Shown: positions 17,154 to 25,420 of the stretch, in pieces
Layout of the letters: each line of letters starts with the position of its first letter
Numbering within the stretch: position 1 is the first letter of the stretch
DNA from: JAEUOS01 sp965279115
GTDB taxonomy: Bacteria > Pseudomonadota > Gammaproteobacteria > Burkholderiales > JAEUOS01
Direction: 5' to 3'
Assembly: GCA_965279115.1 (NCBI GenBank)
Contig: OZ257137.1
Span: forward strand, 3,534,001-3,598,000
Length of the DNA stretch: 64,000 bases
The notes under the pieces: model-generated
Told to the model about the DNA's origin: nothing
The model's input: the letters and a program-made list of their open reading frames with translations, nothing else
The model's database searches: none
Translations under genes and position numbers: made by a program

Positions 17154-18140
17154 ATGGCGGGGACGATGATTTTGCGACTTTTTCTCAGTATAGGGTGCAC
17201 GTCGTGGGTGTTCTTCCTGTGCGCCTTGCCCGCTTTCGGTCAGGCGTTTCCGGTGCGCCCGGTCAAGCTGGTGGTCGGCTTCACACCCGGCGGCGGCGTG
17301 GACATCAACGCGCGCATGCTGGCGGGAAAGCTCACAGAGATACTTGGCCAGACGGTCGTGGTGGAAAACAAGCCGGGCGCGGGCACCAACATCGCCAACG
17401 AGTTCGTGGCCAAGGCCCCGCCTGACGGCTACACGCTCCTCATCAATACGGCAGCGGTGGCGATCAACATGTCGCTCTACAAGACCGTGCCGTTCGACAC
17501 GCTCAAGGATTTTGCCCCGGTCGCGGTGTTTTCGGAGAGCCAGAACATCATGCTCACCAATGCCGCCAAGCCATACAGGAACGCGGCGGAGGTGGTGGCA
17601 GCAGCACGGGCCAAGCCTGGCGCGCTGACCTTCGCTTCGGCCGGCAGCGGCAGCACCCAGCATCTGGCAGGCGAACTGTTCAAGCTGCAGACCAGGACCG
17701 ACATCCTGCATGTGCCCTACAAGGGCAGTGCGCCGGCCACCACGGCGCTGCTGTCCGGGGAGGTGGACCTGGTGTTCATCAACGTGCCGGCCATCCTGCC
17801 GCATGTGAAGTCGGGCCGGTTGCGGGCCCTGGCGGCGGCCGGCGCAAGGCGCACCGCCCTCATGCCGGAGGTGCCGACGCTCAAGGAAGCCGGGGTCAAT
17901 GGCGTGGAGGTGGTGGTCTGGTACGGGGTGCTGGCGCCGGCGGGTACACCCAAGGATGTTGTGGGCCTGCTCGCGGCCGCGATCGGTCGCGCGGCGCGTT
18001 CGCCGGATATCCGCCAGAAGCTGCTCGACCAGGGCGCCGAGCCGGTGGGCAGCACGCCGGAGGAATTCGGCGCGTTGCTCAGGGAAGAAGTAACGAAATG
18101 GCGCGACGTGGTGCGTGCCGCGGGGCTCAAGGCTGAATAG
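17154..18140 (+). CDS. Bug-family tripartite tricarboxylate transporter receptor
   Basis: Periplasmic solute receptor of the Bug/TctC family; known members bind small carboxylates, amino acids or nicotinate. ATG 17154 is set by AAGGAGA at 17138-17144. The 328-residue protein has a signal peptide ending about AFGQ (residue 30), then the family pattern: PVRPVKLVVGFTPGGGVD, VVVENKPGAGTNIA, PPDGYTLL, PFDTLKDFAPV, GALTFASAGSGSTQHLAGE, HVPYKGSAPA, EVPTLKEAGV and VLAPAGTPKDVV. It is divergent from dnaE and convergent with the next gene, so it stands alone as a transcription unit. No TctA/TctB permease genes are nearby. The ligand is unknown. Confidence 0.88.
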   Translation: MAGTMILRLFLSIGCTSWVFFLCALPAFGQAFPVRPVKLVVGFTPGGGVDINARMLAGKLTEILGQTVVVENKPGAGTNIANEFVAKAPPDGYTLLINTAAVAINMSLYKTVPFDTLKDFAPVAVFSESQNIMLTNAAKPYRNAAEVVAAARAKPGALTFASAGSGSTQHLAGELFKLQTRTDILHVPYKGSAPATTALLSGEVDLVFINVPAILPHVKSGRLRALAAAGARRTALMPEVPTLKEAGVNGVEVVVWYGVLAPAGTPKDVVGLLAAAIGRAARSPDIRQKLLDQGAEPVGSTPEEFGALLREEVTKWRDVVRAAGLKAE

Positions 18141-18143
18141 GCG

Positions 18144-18878
18144 TCAGCGCCCGGCGGGCGCGACCGCAGCGCCTTCGATGCCATGGCGCTTGAGCGCGTC
18201 GGCCACGAATCCGGCGGCCTTGAGTTCCTCGATGAAGGCCAGCAGGTAGGCGCCGGCCTCCTCGCCGCGCCCCTTGGGCGCACCGATGGCCTGGCGGATC
18301 TCCATGAAGCGTCCGGGCAAGAGGCGCAGCCCGGGTACCCGCTTGGCGTCGAGTTCAAGTTGCTGCTTCACGCCGGCGGCGACCTCCAGTCCCTGCGCGA
18401 GGAAGCCATCGACCACTTCCTGCGACGAGCCGAAGCGCTCTATGGTTGCGTTCTTGATGTTGCGGGTAAGGTAAAGGTCGTAGGCGCTGCCCTTGCCTAC
18501 TGCGATGCGGTGGCCGGGCTTGTCGGCCTGGTCGTTGTCGGTGAGCGGGCTGTCGTTCTTGACCATGTAGGCACCTTCGATCACCACGTAAGGTGCGGCG
18601 TAGTCGATATCCACTGCACGGGCCGGATCTACCGCCAGGAAGGTGATGTCGCAAATGCCTTGCTGCACGGCCTCGACCGCCTTGGCTGCGGTGGCGCACA
18701 CCACGAACGAAACCGGCACGCCGAGGCGCTTCGCAAGTTCGGTGGCGATATCGACCGAAACTCCATGCGGCTGTGTGGCGCCCGGTGCCATGCCGGCCAA
18801 AACGGCATTGCCGATATTGATGGTGGTGCGCAGCTTGCCGGTAGGTGCGAAAGTGGAGGCGAGGGCGTGGGTGCTCAT
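18144..18878 (-). CDS. Transporter substrate-binding-domain protein (PBP2, amino-acid type) without visible signal peptide
   Basis: The 244 residues follow the type 2 periplasmic-binding fold of family 3 solute receptors. Visible elements are GKLRTTINIGNAVLAG, GVSVDIATELAKRLGVPVSFV, DITFLAVDPARAVDIDYAAPYVVIEGAYMVK and IAVGKGSAYDLYLTRNIK. ATG 18878 gives MSTHALAST..., which lacks a hydrophobic export signal. The open frame continues upstream to 19895, but that extension is only the antisense of the neighbouring gene. The protein is therefore either cytoplasmic or its start is misjudged; no start with a signal peptide is visible. It converges on the Bug gene with only three bases between the stops. 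The ligand and any partner permease are unknown. Confidence 0.72.
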   Translation of the reverse strand: MSTHALASTFAPTGKLRTTINIGNAVLAGMAPGATQPHGVSVDIATELAKRLGVPVSFVVCATAAKAVEAVQQGICDITFLAVDPARAVDIDYAAPYVVIEGAYMVKNDSPLTDNDQADKPGHRIAVGKGSAYDLYLTRNIKNATIERFGSSQEVVDGFLAQGLEVAAGVKQQLELDAKRVPGLRLLPGRFMEIRQAIGAPKGRGEEAGAYLLAFIEELKAAGFVADALKRHGIEGAAVAPAGR

Positions 18879-19136
18879 GGAGGTCAGTCCGTCACGGGAG
18901 AGGAAGCGGCATTCTGAATGCTTTTTCCACTTCCTGCCACACACGTTTGGCCGGGCCGGACATTGAACCTGCATCGAGACCCGGTTTGTGGAAAGGGGAT
19001 TTGTATGGCAAGGTACGCTTGATCGGCAGTTGACTGTTGAGGCCGTCGTGAGCACGCTGCCACGCAGGCCGTCTCGTGGCGCAAGGGGTGAAGGCGCGAA
19101 CGGACGGCAAGATTCAGGTGACCAATAGGGGACATC
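18879..19136. other. Divergent intergenic region, 258 bp
   Basis: Space between two divergent genes (reverse substrate-binding protein, forward propeller-like protein). I see no RNA gene, repeat or convincing -35/-10 pair. Both promoters presumably lie here. AGGGGA at 19127-19132 is the probable ribosome-binding site of the forward gene. Confidence 0.4.
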
Positions 19137-20399
19137 ATGCACGTGTTGATCGGGTTGGTGGTACTCGGGCTGCTGGCGTATTTCTTCCTGCGCCTGTTCG
19201 CGACGCGGCCGGTCGTTGGGGGCGAGGCGCAGGAGGCCGGGCGTGACAACGCCTTCGCCTTTTTGTCGAACGGCCTGGTGTTCGCGCGCGCGCACGGCGG
19301 GCCGATCGTCCAGGTGCACAGTGCCTATGCGCAGGAGGCGGATGACCGACGCGAGCGCTCCCGTGAACGACAGAGCTGGAAGGATGGCACTGCGTTCAAC
19401 ATTTCGGCCGGCGGCGGTCGGCGCAGTTTCGACGCCGCCGACAAGCCGCTGACGGCTACCGGGGTCGCCTTCGAGCCCGGCGGTGACTTGCTCTACTTTC
19501 TCCATGACGATCACATGGGAGGCCTGTTTCGGCGCGAAGCCGCGTCCGGGAAGGAATTGCGCTTGGTCATCAAGCAGGGCCTGCACCTTACCGACCTGTG
19601 CCCGACGCCGGACGGCGCGCGTATCGCCGCGTCCTCGCAACAGTCGCGCGGCGTCGCCAACATCGCCATCCTGGATCGGGAGGGTGGCCATTACCGTGAG
19701 GTCACCGGCGGCGACACCGTCGATTCGGCGCCGGCCTGGGTGCCTGGTGCGCCGCAGCGCATCCTGTTCCAGTCCGCAGGCCTGGCGCGCAACGAGCAGG
19801 GCCATATCCTTGCGCTTGGCAACACCAGCATCCAGCAACTCGAACTCGAGTCCGGTGCCCTTGAACCGCTGCTGGAGGATCCCGCTTTCGACCATCTAAA
19901 GCCGCGCGTTCTCCCGTCCGGCGAACTGCTGTTCATCCGCAGGCCTTACGAGGCGTCGACATACGGGTCCGGCTCGATGCTGATCGACATGCTGCTGTTT
20001 CCGTTTCGCCTGTTGCGCGCGATCTTTCACTATCTCAACTTCTTTTCCCTGATGTACAGCCGCAAGCCCCTGACCAGTGCCGACGGTCCGGCGGCGCAGG
20101 CGGACATCAAGAGCATCGTATTGCAGGGGCGGCGCGTCGACATCGAAAAAAACCTGCGTAGCGCGCGCCCGGTCGGCGGAGTGCCCTCGCTGGTGCCGGA
20201 TTCGTGGCAACTGATCGCGCGCGAGCGCTCTGGCGCTGAACGGGTGCTCGCCACCAATGTCGCGTCATACGACCTCGCACAGGATGGAACGATCTTCTAC
20301 TCGAACGGCCGTGGCGTTTTCGCCTTGGGAATTGGCGGCGCCGCACGCGTTGCGGTTGCCGAGCAACCCGTGAGCGAACTGGTGGTCGCGACGGCCTGA
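19137..20399 (+). CDS. Membrane-anchored TolB/WD40-like beta-propeller protein, function unknown
   Basis: I cannot name this 420-residue protein. It starts with one hydrophobic segment (residues 2-20, VLIGLVVLGLLAYFFLRLF), which would anchor it facing the periplasm or cytoplasm. The body has repeated beta-propeller-like strands, for example GVAFEPGGDLLYFLHDD, DLCPTPDGARIAASSQQSRGVANIAIL and SAPAWVPGAPQRILFQSAG, reminiscent of TolB-type propellers. Around residues 275-305 an amphipathic or hydrophobic insertion (MLIDMLLFPFRLLRAIFHYL) interrupts the propeller. AGGGGA precedes the ATG. Neighbours give no clear functional hint, and the downstream intergenic region holds a decayed kinase gene. Confidence 0.65.
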   Translation: MHVLIGLVVLGLLAYFFLRLFATRPVVGGEAQEAGRDNAFAFLSNGLVFARAHGGPIVQVHSAYAQEADDRRERSRERQSWKDGTAFNISAGGGRRSFDAADKPLTATGVAFEPGGDLLYFLHDDHMGGLFRREAASGKELRLVIKQGLHLTDLCPTPDGARIAASSQQSRGVANIAILDREGGHYREVTGGDTVDSAPAWVPGAPQRILFQSAGLARNEQGHILALGNTSIQQLELESGALEPLLEDPAFDHLKPRVLPSGELLFIRRPYEASTYGSGSMLIDMLLFPFRLLRAIFHYLNFFSLMYSRKPLTSADGPAAQADIKSIVLQGRRVDIEKNLRSARPVGGVPSLVPDSWQLIARERSGAERVLATNVASYDLAQDGTIFYSNGRGVFALGIGGAARVAVAEQPVSELVVATA

Positions 20400-20403
20400 G
20401 CGC

Positions 20404-20684
20404 CAACTCGCTGCCGATCAACAGACTCGAGAGGTGGGGCAGTTGCGCGTTGTCCAGTTGCCCGAACAGGCCACGGATGCGCGCCGAAAATGCGCGAGAG
20501 CATCACCGCGGGTGCTTCCAGGGCAAAGCTGCTCCCCCGCGAACGCGACCTGGGCGCGTCTGGCGCCGGGCGGCATCGGGCAACCAGGGATGGCGCGCCA
20601 TGAGAGCGCCGCGTGGGCCTCGCCAGTCAAAAAAGTGGCAGTGGTAAACTTCAGCTCGACAATTGATCGATTGACCAATTAGGC
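20404..20684 (-). pseudogene. Remnant of a 2-dehydro-3-deoxygalactonokinase gene (dgoK), frameshifted
   Basis: The 312-bp space between 20400 and 20711 is not empty. Read on the reverse strand it matches, in two frames, the middle and late part of DgoK as I remember it from E. coli. Frame one has KFTTATFLTGEAHAAL (LTGE codons near 20619-20636), then MPPGARRAQVAFAGE and GDALAHF. After a shift near the AAAA run at 20487-20490 the other frame gives FSARIRGLFGQL and LSSLLIGSEL (20404-20424). The order and spacing fit the family's F.T.MTGE...PP......LF..R...LG.L...LSGLLIG.E pattern. The first 150 or so residues and the C-terminal quarter are missing, and in-frame stops flank it. No start codon or ribosome site remains, so I call it a dead gene. 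Confidence 0.65.
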
Positions 20685-20711
20685 GCGCACGCAGCTTAAG
20701 TCTGCGCCACT

Positions 20712-21947
20712 ATGGAGACCAAAGTGAACGCCATTCCCCTCCGCAAGCCTGCTGCACCCGCAATCGCCAAGTGCCTGACCGCCGCCGAGGCCAAGGTGGC
20801 CGCTGCTGCTTTGGTGCCGAAGCTGATGGAACGTGCGCCTGAGGCCGAGCGTCTGCGTCATGTCCTGCCTGAAACCATCGCCGACCTGCACGCGGCAGGC
20901 TTGTTGCGCATGATGCAGCCGAAGCGCTTCGGTGGTTCGGAACTGGGCCTGGATGCCATCATGGATGTGGTGCTGGAACTGGCGCGCGGCTGTTCCTCCA
21001 CCGCCTGGGTGTTTTCCAACCTCGCTTCGCATTCCTGGAATATCGGCCAGATGGAATTGGCGGCCCAGGAAGACGTGTGGGGCGGCAACCCGGAGGCGCT
21101 CGCCGCCACCGGCCTGGCGTTTCCCTGTGGCAAGGCCGTCAAGGTGGAAGGTGGTTATCGGCTCACCGGGCGCTGGCCGTTCGGCAGCGGTGTGGATGCC
21201 AGCGACTGGATGTTCGTCGGCGCCATGGCCGAGCAGTCCGGCGGCGGCCCGGAGCGTCGTTTCTTCCTGGTACCGCGGCCCGACTTCAGGAGCCTGGACA
21301 ACTGGAGTTCATACGGGCTTACCGGCACCGGCAGTCACGATGTCGAGATCATCGACGCCTTCGTGCCTGTGCATCGCACCATTTCGGCCGAAATTTTCGC
21401 GGCGGGACAGAACGTCCCGGGCGCCAAGCTCTATGACAACCGCTTGTTCCAGATGCCGACGTTCGCCGCGTTTGCCTACGTGCTGTCTTCCATCCCGCTG
21501 GGCACGGCCAAGGCGGCGGTGGACCAATTCATCGAGAACATGCGCAAACGGGCCGGCACCTACACCGGAGCGCGTATCGCCGAACTCTCGCCGGTGCAGG
21601 CGCGCGTCGCGGAAGCTGCTGCCAGCGTCGAGTTCGCCGAGGTGGTGATGCGGCGCGACTGGCAGGAACTGGAAAACGGCGTGATGGCGGGCGAGTTCCC
21701 CAACATGGAAACCAAGTTGCGCTGGAAGCGTAACGTCGCTTTCGCGATGAAGCTGATCGTCAACGCGGTGGATTCCCTCATGCCGGCTGCGGGCGCGGGA
21801 GGCCTCACCATGGCACTGCCGCTGCAGCGCCAGTTCCGCGACATCCATGCGGCCTCCGCGCACATCGCGCTTACCTGGGATGTGCATGCAGCGGCCTATG
21901 GCCAGAGCGCGCTGGGTCTGCAGCCACAGGGTGGCTTGCTCCTGTAA
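20712..21947 (+). CDS. Acyl-CoA-dehydrogenase-fold flavin monooxygenase (HsaA/HpaC2-like)
   Basis: The 411 residues follow the acyl-CoA dehydrogenase fold but resemble the two-component flavin hydroxylases (HsaA, p-hydroxyphenylacetate hydroxylase C2) more than true dehydrogenases. Supporting stretches are LPETIADLHAAGLLRMMQPKRFGG, ARGCSSTAWVFSNLASHSW, GYRLTGRWPFGSGVDASDW and LTGTGSHDVEI. The end is HAASAHIALTWDVHAAAYG, where dehydrogenases have their catalytic Y-E-G-T region. Such enzymes hydroxylate aromatic or steroid substrates with reduced flavin from a partner reductase; no reductase gene is adjacent. ATG 20712 is called. GTG 20724, with GGAGA just before it, is a good alternative. The substrate is unknown. 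Confidence 0.72.
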   Translation: METKVNAIPLRKPAAPAIAKCLTAAEAKVAAAALVPKLMERAPEAERLRHVLPETIADLHAAGLLRMMQPKRFGGSELGLDAIMDVVLELARGCSSTAWVFSNLASHSWNIGQMELAAQEDVWGGNPEALAATGLAFPCGKAVKVEGGYRLTGRWPFGSGVDASDWMFVGAMAEQSGGGPERRFFLVPRPDFRSLDNWSSYGLTGTGSHDVEIIDAFVPVHRTISAEIFAAGQNVPGAKLYDNRLFQMPTFAAFAYVLSSIPLGTAKAAVDQFIENMRKRAGTYTGARIAELSPVQARVAEAAASVEFAEVVMRRDWQELENGVMAGEFPNMETKLRWKRNVAFAMKLIVNAVDSLMPAAGAGGLTMALPLQRQFRDIHAASAHIALTWDVHAAAYGQSALGLQPQGGLLL

Positions 21948-21994
21948 ACGCTGTCCTGGGCGAGGACGTCGCTCTCGCGACGTCTCGCGTGGCT

Positions 21995-23215
21995 TTAGCC
22001 CGCCCTGGTGAGTCCGCCCAGGCGCGTATCGAACGTGGCGCCTGGAAACAGGTCCTGAAGCTGCCGGTCCGCAAGGCCGAAGTTGGCCCGCAGCACCTGC
22101 GCGAGCACACCGCGAAAGTCATGATGCACCGGCAAGTCGCGCCCTTCGTTCAGGTTGGACTTCGCCAGCCCGGACCACTGGCCGTGCCAGCGTCCGCCGG
22201 CGATGCGGTTGCCGATCAGCCACAGCGTGTTGCCATGCCCATGGTCGGTGCCGCGTGTGCCGTTCTCGGCGGTCGTGCGGCCGAACTCGCTCATGACCGC
22301 GATCACATCGCCGGGCTCGGAGAAGTCGCGCCGCAATTGCGCCAGGGCGGCAGCCAGATTGCCCAGGTTTTGCGTCAGCACGCCTGTGACGCCGCCCTGG
22401 TTGGCGTGCGTGTCCCAGCCGCCGGCGGACAGGAATCCCAGGCGCAGACGGCGGTCGGCACGCATCAAGGTGCCCAGGTGCTGCGCGTCCAGCAACAAGC
22501 CGGCTGCCCCGGCAGCACCGTTGTCGGCCGCGTTCATTTCGCGCGTGAGTTCCTGGGCACTGGCCATGCGGCTGTCGGCGCCTTGACGAAAGGCCCGCGA
22601 CATGGCGTCATCGCCCTTGTACATGTCCAGCAGGGCCTGACGCGCCCGGTCGTTGCCAAGCACGCCTTCGCGCGCGGCGGCCTGGCCGCGCGGAATCAGG
22701 CGCACCGCGGCCGGGCCCGACAGGATCTTGGGATTGGCTTCACCCACTCCGATGGCGATTTGCCCGTTGCCGCCAGCCATGCCGGCCAGGGTGTTTAGCC
22801 AGCCGGACGGGGCGTTGCTCTTGCCGGGCATGCCGATCTCCCAGTGCACCTGCGCTTCGAAGTGCGACCGTGTGGCATCCGGCGAGCCCGCAGCGGGCAG
22901 GAAGGCCAGCACACCGTTCTTCCACAGGGGCATGAGTGGCGCCATCGCCGGATGCAGCGCGAAAGTGGCGTCGAGGCGCATGGCTGTCTGTTCGCTGCCA
23001 TCCGGTATGGGGATGGCGAGGTTGGGGCGAAGGCGCGCGTATTCGGGGTCGGCGTAGGGAACGGTGGCGGAAAGGCCGTCATAGGCGCCGCGCAGAAACA
23101 CCAGGATCAGGCGGCCGTCCTTGAGCAATGGCGCACCCTGCGCCCAGGCTCGGGGGGCAACGCCGGCGGCGGCCGCGGATACCAGAAACCGGCGTCGGTA
23201 CGGGTTGGTTTTCAT
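21995..23215 (-). CDS. DUF1501 domain protein (secreted, Tat-type signal)
   Basis: This 406-residue protein belongs to the DUF1501 family, which resembles the alkaline phosphatase/sulfatase fold but has no established activity. The N-terminus NPYRRRFLVSAAAAGVAPRAWA has a twin-arginine-like signal. Family stretches are readable: LILVFLRGAYDGLSATVPY, LHPAMAPLMPLW, LAFLPAAGSP, SHFEAQ, LSAGGWDTHANQGG and VIAVMSEFGRTTAENGTRGTDHGHGN. It starts 14 bases downstream of the DUF1800 gene on the same strand. This pairing recurs in many bacteria and implies that the two act together. The role is unknown. Confidence 0.88.
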   Translation of the reverse strand: MKTNPYRRRFLVSAAAAGVAPRAWAQGAPLLKDGRLILVFLRGAYDGLSATVPYADPEYARLRPNLAIPIPDGSEQTAMRLDATFALHPAMAPLMPLWKNGVLAFLPAAGSPDATRSHFEAQVHWEIGMPGKSNAPSGWLNTLAGMAGGNGQIAIGVGEANPKILSGPAAVRLIPRGQAAAREGVLGNDRARQALLDMYKGDDAMSRAFRQGADSRMASAQELTREMNAADNGAAGAAGLLLDAQHLGTLMRADRRLRLGFLSAGGWDTHANQGGVTGVLTQNLGNLAAALAQLRRDFSEPGDVIAVMSEFGRTTAENGTRGTDHGHGNTLWLIGNRIAGGRWHGQWSGLAKSNLNEGRDLPVHHDFRGVLAQVLRANFGLADRQLQDLFPGATFDTRLGGLTRAG

Positions 23216-23229
23216 GATGCTTGTCTTTC

Positions 23230-24684
23230 CTATTTGCGCATGAAGTCCGGGCTCGCGAGCATCAGCCCGGTACGCAACTGCGCCGGTTCCCGACTGATGC
23301 GCTCCCGCGTGGCCGGACTCAGGAAAGCATCCAGAAAGCGCGGCTCGTCCGCGTGCCGCCCAAGGGCAATGGCGAAGTCTGCGCGCCGCGTCAGGGCTTC
23401 GGGAGCCATCCAGGTGGCGGCGTCGGTCTTGTAGCCGTCGGGGGTTTGCCAGCCATGGACCGGCTGGCCGGCATTGGCCAGGAAGCCCAAGGTGAGCGCA
23501 TAGTCGCGCCGGTCGCGTGCGCCGCCCACTGCTGCGAGCGATGAGCAGGCGTAGTCGAAGGGGGTCTTGATCAGCGTCTGGCCGGGCTGCCAGAACTCCG
23601 GCGAATCGATCATGGTGCGCAGGACCGTACGCATGTCGCCTTGCGAGGCGCTGAAGCTTTTTGCCAGCCGCTCCACCAGCGCTTGCGGCGGTTGGTCGGC
23701 CACGAAAAATGTTGCCAGCCGGCTCGCGATGCGGCGCGCCGTGGCCGGGTCGCGCGCCAGCATGCGGATCGCGCGCTCACCCTCGGCCACGCCGTTGTTC
23801 ATGAAACTCACGCCCAAAAGGCGCTTTTCGCCGCGGTCGTGCATGCGTTCGGCGAATCGGAATCCCGAAGGATCGTTCGGCGCCACCGTCCAGCCGGTGA
23901 GGATGCGCGCCAGTTCGCGCACGTCGGTCTGGGTGTAGCCGCCGTTGACGCCGAGGGTGTGCAGTTCCAGCAATTCGCGGGCATAGTTTTCGTTCAGGCC
24001 GCGCGACTGGCCCAGCGGCCCGGTGGTGCCGTCTGCCACGCTCTGCGCCTGGTCCAGGTAGAACAGCATGGCCGGGTGACGGCTGCTTGCCAGCAGCAGG
24101 TCCTCGAACTTGCCCAGGGCATGCGGGCGTATGGCGTTGACCACGTAGTGCCCGACAAACGGGCGCACGGCACCCTTGCCGACGAACACGTTAAGGTGGT
24201 TGAACCAGAATTCGGTCATGCGCGCCAGCAGTGGGTTTTCGACCGTCGGGTCGCTGCAGGCCAAAACCCGCCAGGCGGCGGCATCGCGCGTGGCGTCGCG
24301 GCTGAAGAGGTCGCCTTCCATGTTGGCAGCGCCGCCCTTGCCGGGTTGCCCGGTATCCTTGGCCGCCTTGCGGGCCTCGCGTTCGGCGCGAAAGGATTCG
24401 AAGATTTTTTCCAGCGGCAGGCTGAAATAGCCAAGTTCCGAAGGAATCCGTGCCGGTTGTGAAGACGCCGCATGGGCTGCCTCGATTTGCCTGGCCGCCC
24501 ATACCCGCGCACCGCCCTGGGCCGCGATGTCCGCCACCATGCGCTCGGTTGGCCCGTAGCCCAGGCGCGAGCTGGCGCGCCAAGCGGAATCGATGACGGG
24601 TACTTCTGCCCCTGAGGTCAAAGGCAAGCAAAAGGCGAGGATCAGGCCCGGAATCTTGAGTTCGCGCCACATTTGCTGCTCCAT
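23230..24684 (-). CDS. DUF1800 domain protein (secreted)
   Basis: The 484-residue protein matches the DUF1800 family: LGYGPTERMVADIA, WARQIEAA-like N-terminal stretch, MTEFWFNHLNVFVGKG, AIRPHALGKFEDLLLASSRHPAMLFYLD, LNENYARELLELHTLGVNGGYTQTDVRELARILTGW and FGFRFAERMHDRGEKR-like motifs. An N-terminal hydrophobic stretch (LKIPGLILAFCLPLTSG) looks like a signal peptide, so the protein is probably periplasmic or secreted. ATG 24684 is called; ATG 24672 (MWRELKIPG) would give a tidier signal peptide. It is upstream of and cotranscribed with DUF1501. The biochemical role of the family is not known. Confidence 0.87.
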   Translation of the reverse strand: MEQQMWRELKIPGLILAFCLPLTSGAEVPVIDSAWRASSRLGYGPTERMVADIAAQGGARVWAARQIEAAHAASSQPARIPSELGYFSLPLEKIFESFRAEREARKAAKDTGQPGKGGAANMEGDLFSRDATRDAAAWRVLACSDPTVENPLLARMTEFWFNHLNVFVGKGAVRPFVGHYVVNAIRPHALGKFEDLLLASSRHPAMLFYLDQAQSVADGTTGPLGQSRGLNENYARELLELHTLGVNGGYTQTDVRELARILTGWTVAPNDPSGFRFAERMHDRGEKRLLGVSFMNNGVAEGERAIRMLARDPATARRIASRLATFFVADQPPQALVERLAKSFSASQGDMRTVLRTMIDSPEFWQPGQTLIKTPFDYACSSLAAVGGARDRRDYALTLGFLANAGQPVHGWQTPDGYKTDAATWMAPEALTRRADFAIALGRHADEPRFLDAFLSPATRERISREPAQLRTGLMLASPDFMRK

Positions 24685-24810
24685 CGATGGATCACCGCAT
24701 TGCTAACGGCTACGAACCAGGATGGTTGAAGCATATCCCGTGAAATTGAGTAAGCAGTTGTTTCAACGCCCGACCGCGCCTGGCGGGTACCGCTGGCCGG
24801 GCGGGTGGTC

Positions 24811-25176
24811 CTACCCGATCAACTTCCTGACCATGTCGACCAATTTGGTCGGGTCGAAGGGCTTGACGATCCAGCCGGTCAAGCCTGCGGCTTTGCCAAG
24901 GCTTTTCATCGCGTCGCCGGATTCGGTTGTCAGCATCAGGATGGGCACCGACTTGTAGGCCGGCATCGCGCGCACCACTTTGACAAACGCCAAGCCGTCC
25001 ATTCCGGGCATGTTCTGGTCGGTGAGTACCAGGTCGAATGTGGTCGCCTTGGCTTTGGCCAACCCCGCATTGCCGTCCGCAGCATCGACGACTTCATAAC
25101 CCGCCGCCTTGAGTGTGAAGGCCACCATCTGCCGGATGGAGGCGGAATCATCTACCGCCAATATGGATTTGACCAT
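24811..25176 (-). CDS. Single-domain CheY-like response regulator
   Basis: The 121-residue protein is a lone receiver domain. ATG 25176 is preceded by AAGGAAAG, so the longer frame (25212) is not used. The phosphorylation site is complete: acidic pair Asp9/Asp10, phospho-acceptor Asp53 in LTDQNMPGMDG, Thr83/Thr84 and Lys105 in IVKPFDP. No output domain is present, so it acts through protein contacts, as CheY does. It is divergent from a chemoreceptor-like gene 245 bases away, and the pair probably shares a regulatory region. No CheA, CheW, CheR or CheB gene is in the window, so its kinase is encoded elsewhere. Confidence 0.88.
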   Translation of the reverse strand: MVKSILAVDDSASIRQMVAFTLKAAGYEVVDAADGNAGLAKAKATTFDLVLTDQNMPGMDGLAFVKVVRAMPAYKSVPILMLTTESGDAMKSLGKAAGLTGWIVKPFDPTKLVDMVRKLIG

Positions 25177-25281
25177 TTCTTTCCTTGTGCAGGGGAATGC
25201 CACATATGGCATCGAGTCATCCTATTGAAACCGACCTGTCGCGTCATCTTTTCTGGCGTATATATGCGGCATTTGCATAAT

Positions 25282-25303
25282 ATTGACTGCGAAAAAAGTC
25301 AAT
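25282..25303. repeat. Inverted repeat ATTGACT-N8-AGTCAAT in the CheY/MCP divergent region
   Basis: A perfect 7-base inverted repeat with an 8-base A-rich spacer. It sits in the unusually AT-rich stretch (about 25250-25340) between two divergent chemotaxis-type genes. It could be an operator or form a hairpin in the leader of the forward gene. No good -35/-10 pair was found around it. This is a structural observation only. Confidence 0.4.
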
Positions 25304-25420
25304 TTAATCAATTTGTTGGCCAGTATTTGAAGCTGTGCCAGGTATTGCCGCTTGTTGCAGGAATTGCTTCGCGCGAAAGTCCCACAGAATTGGCCGAACT
25401 CAATAGTTGTGGGGACATTC

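Noticed and set aside
18879..19895. Upstream extension of the substrate-binding frame to 19895
   Set aside because: The extra residues are the complement of the propeller-like gene and carry no signal peptide or conserved motif.
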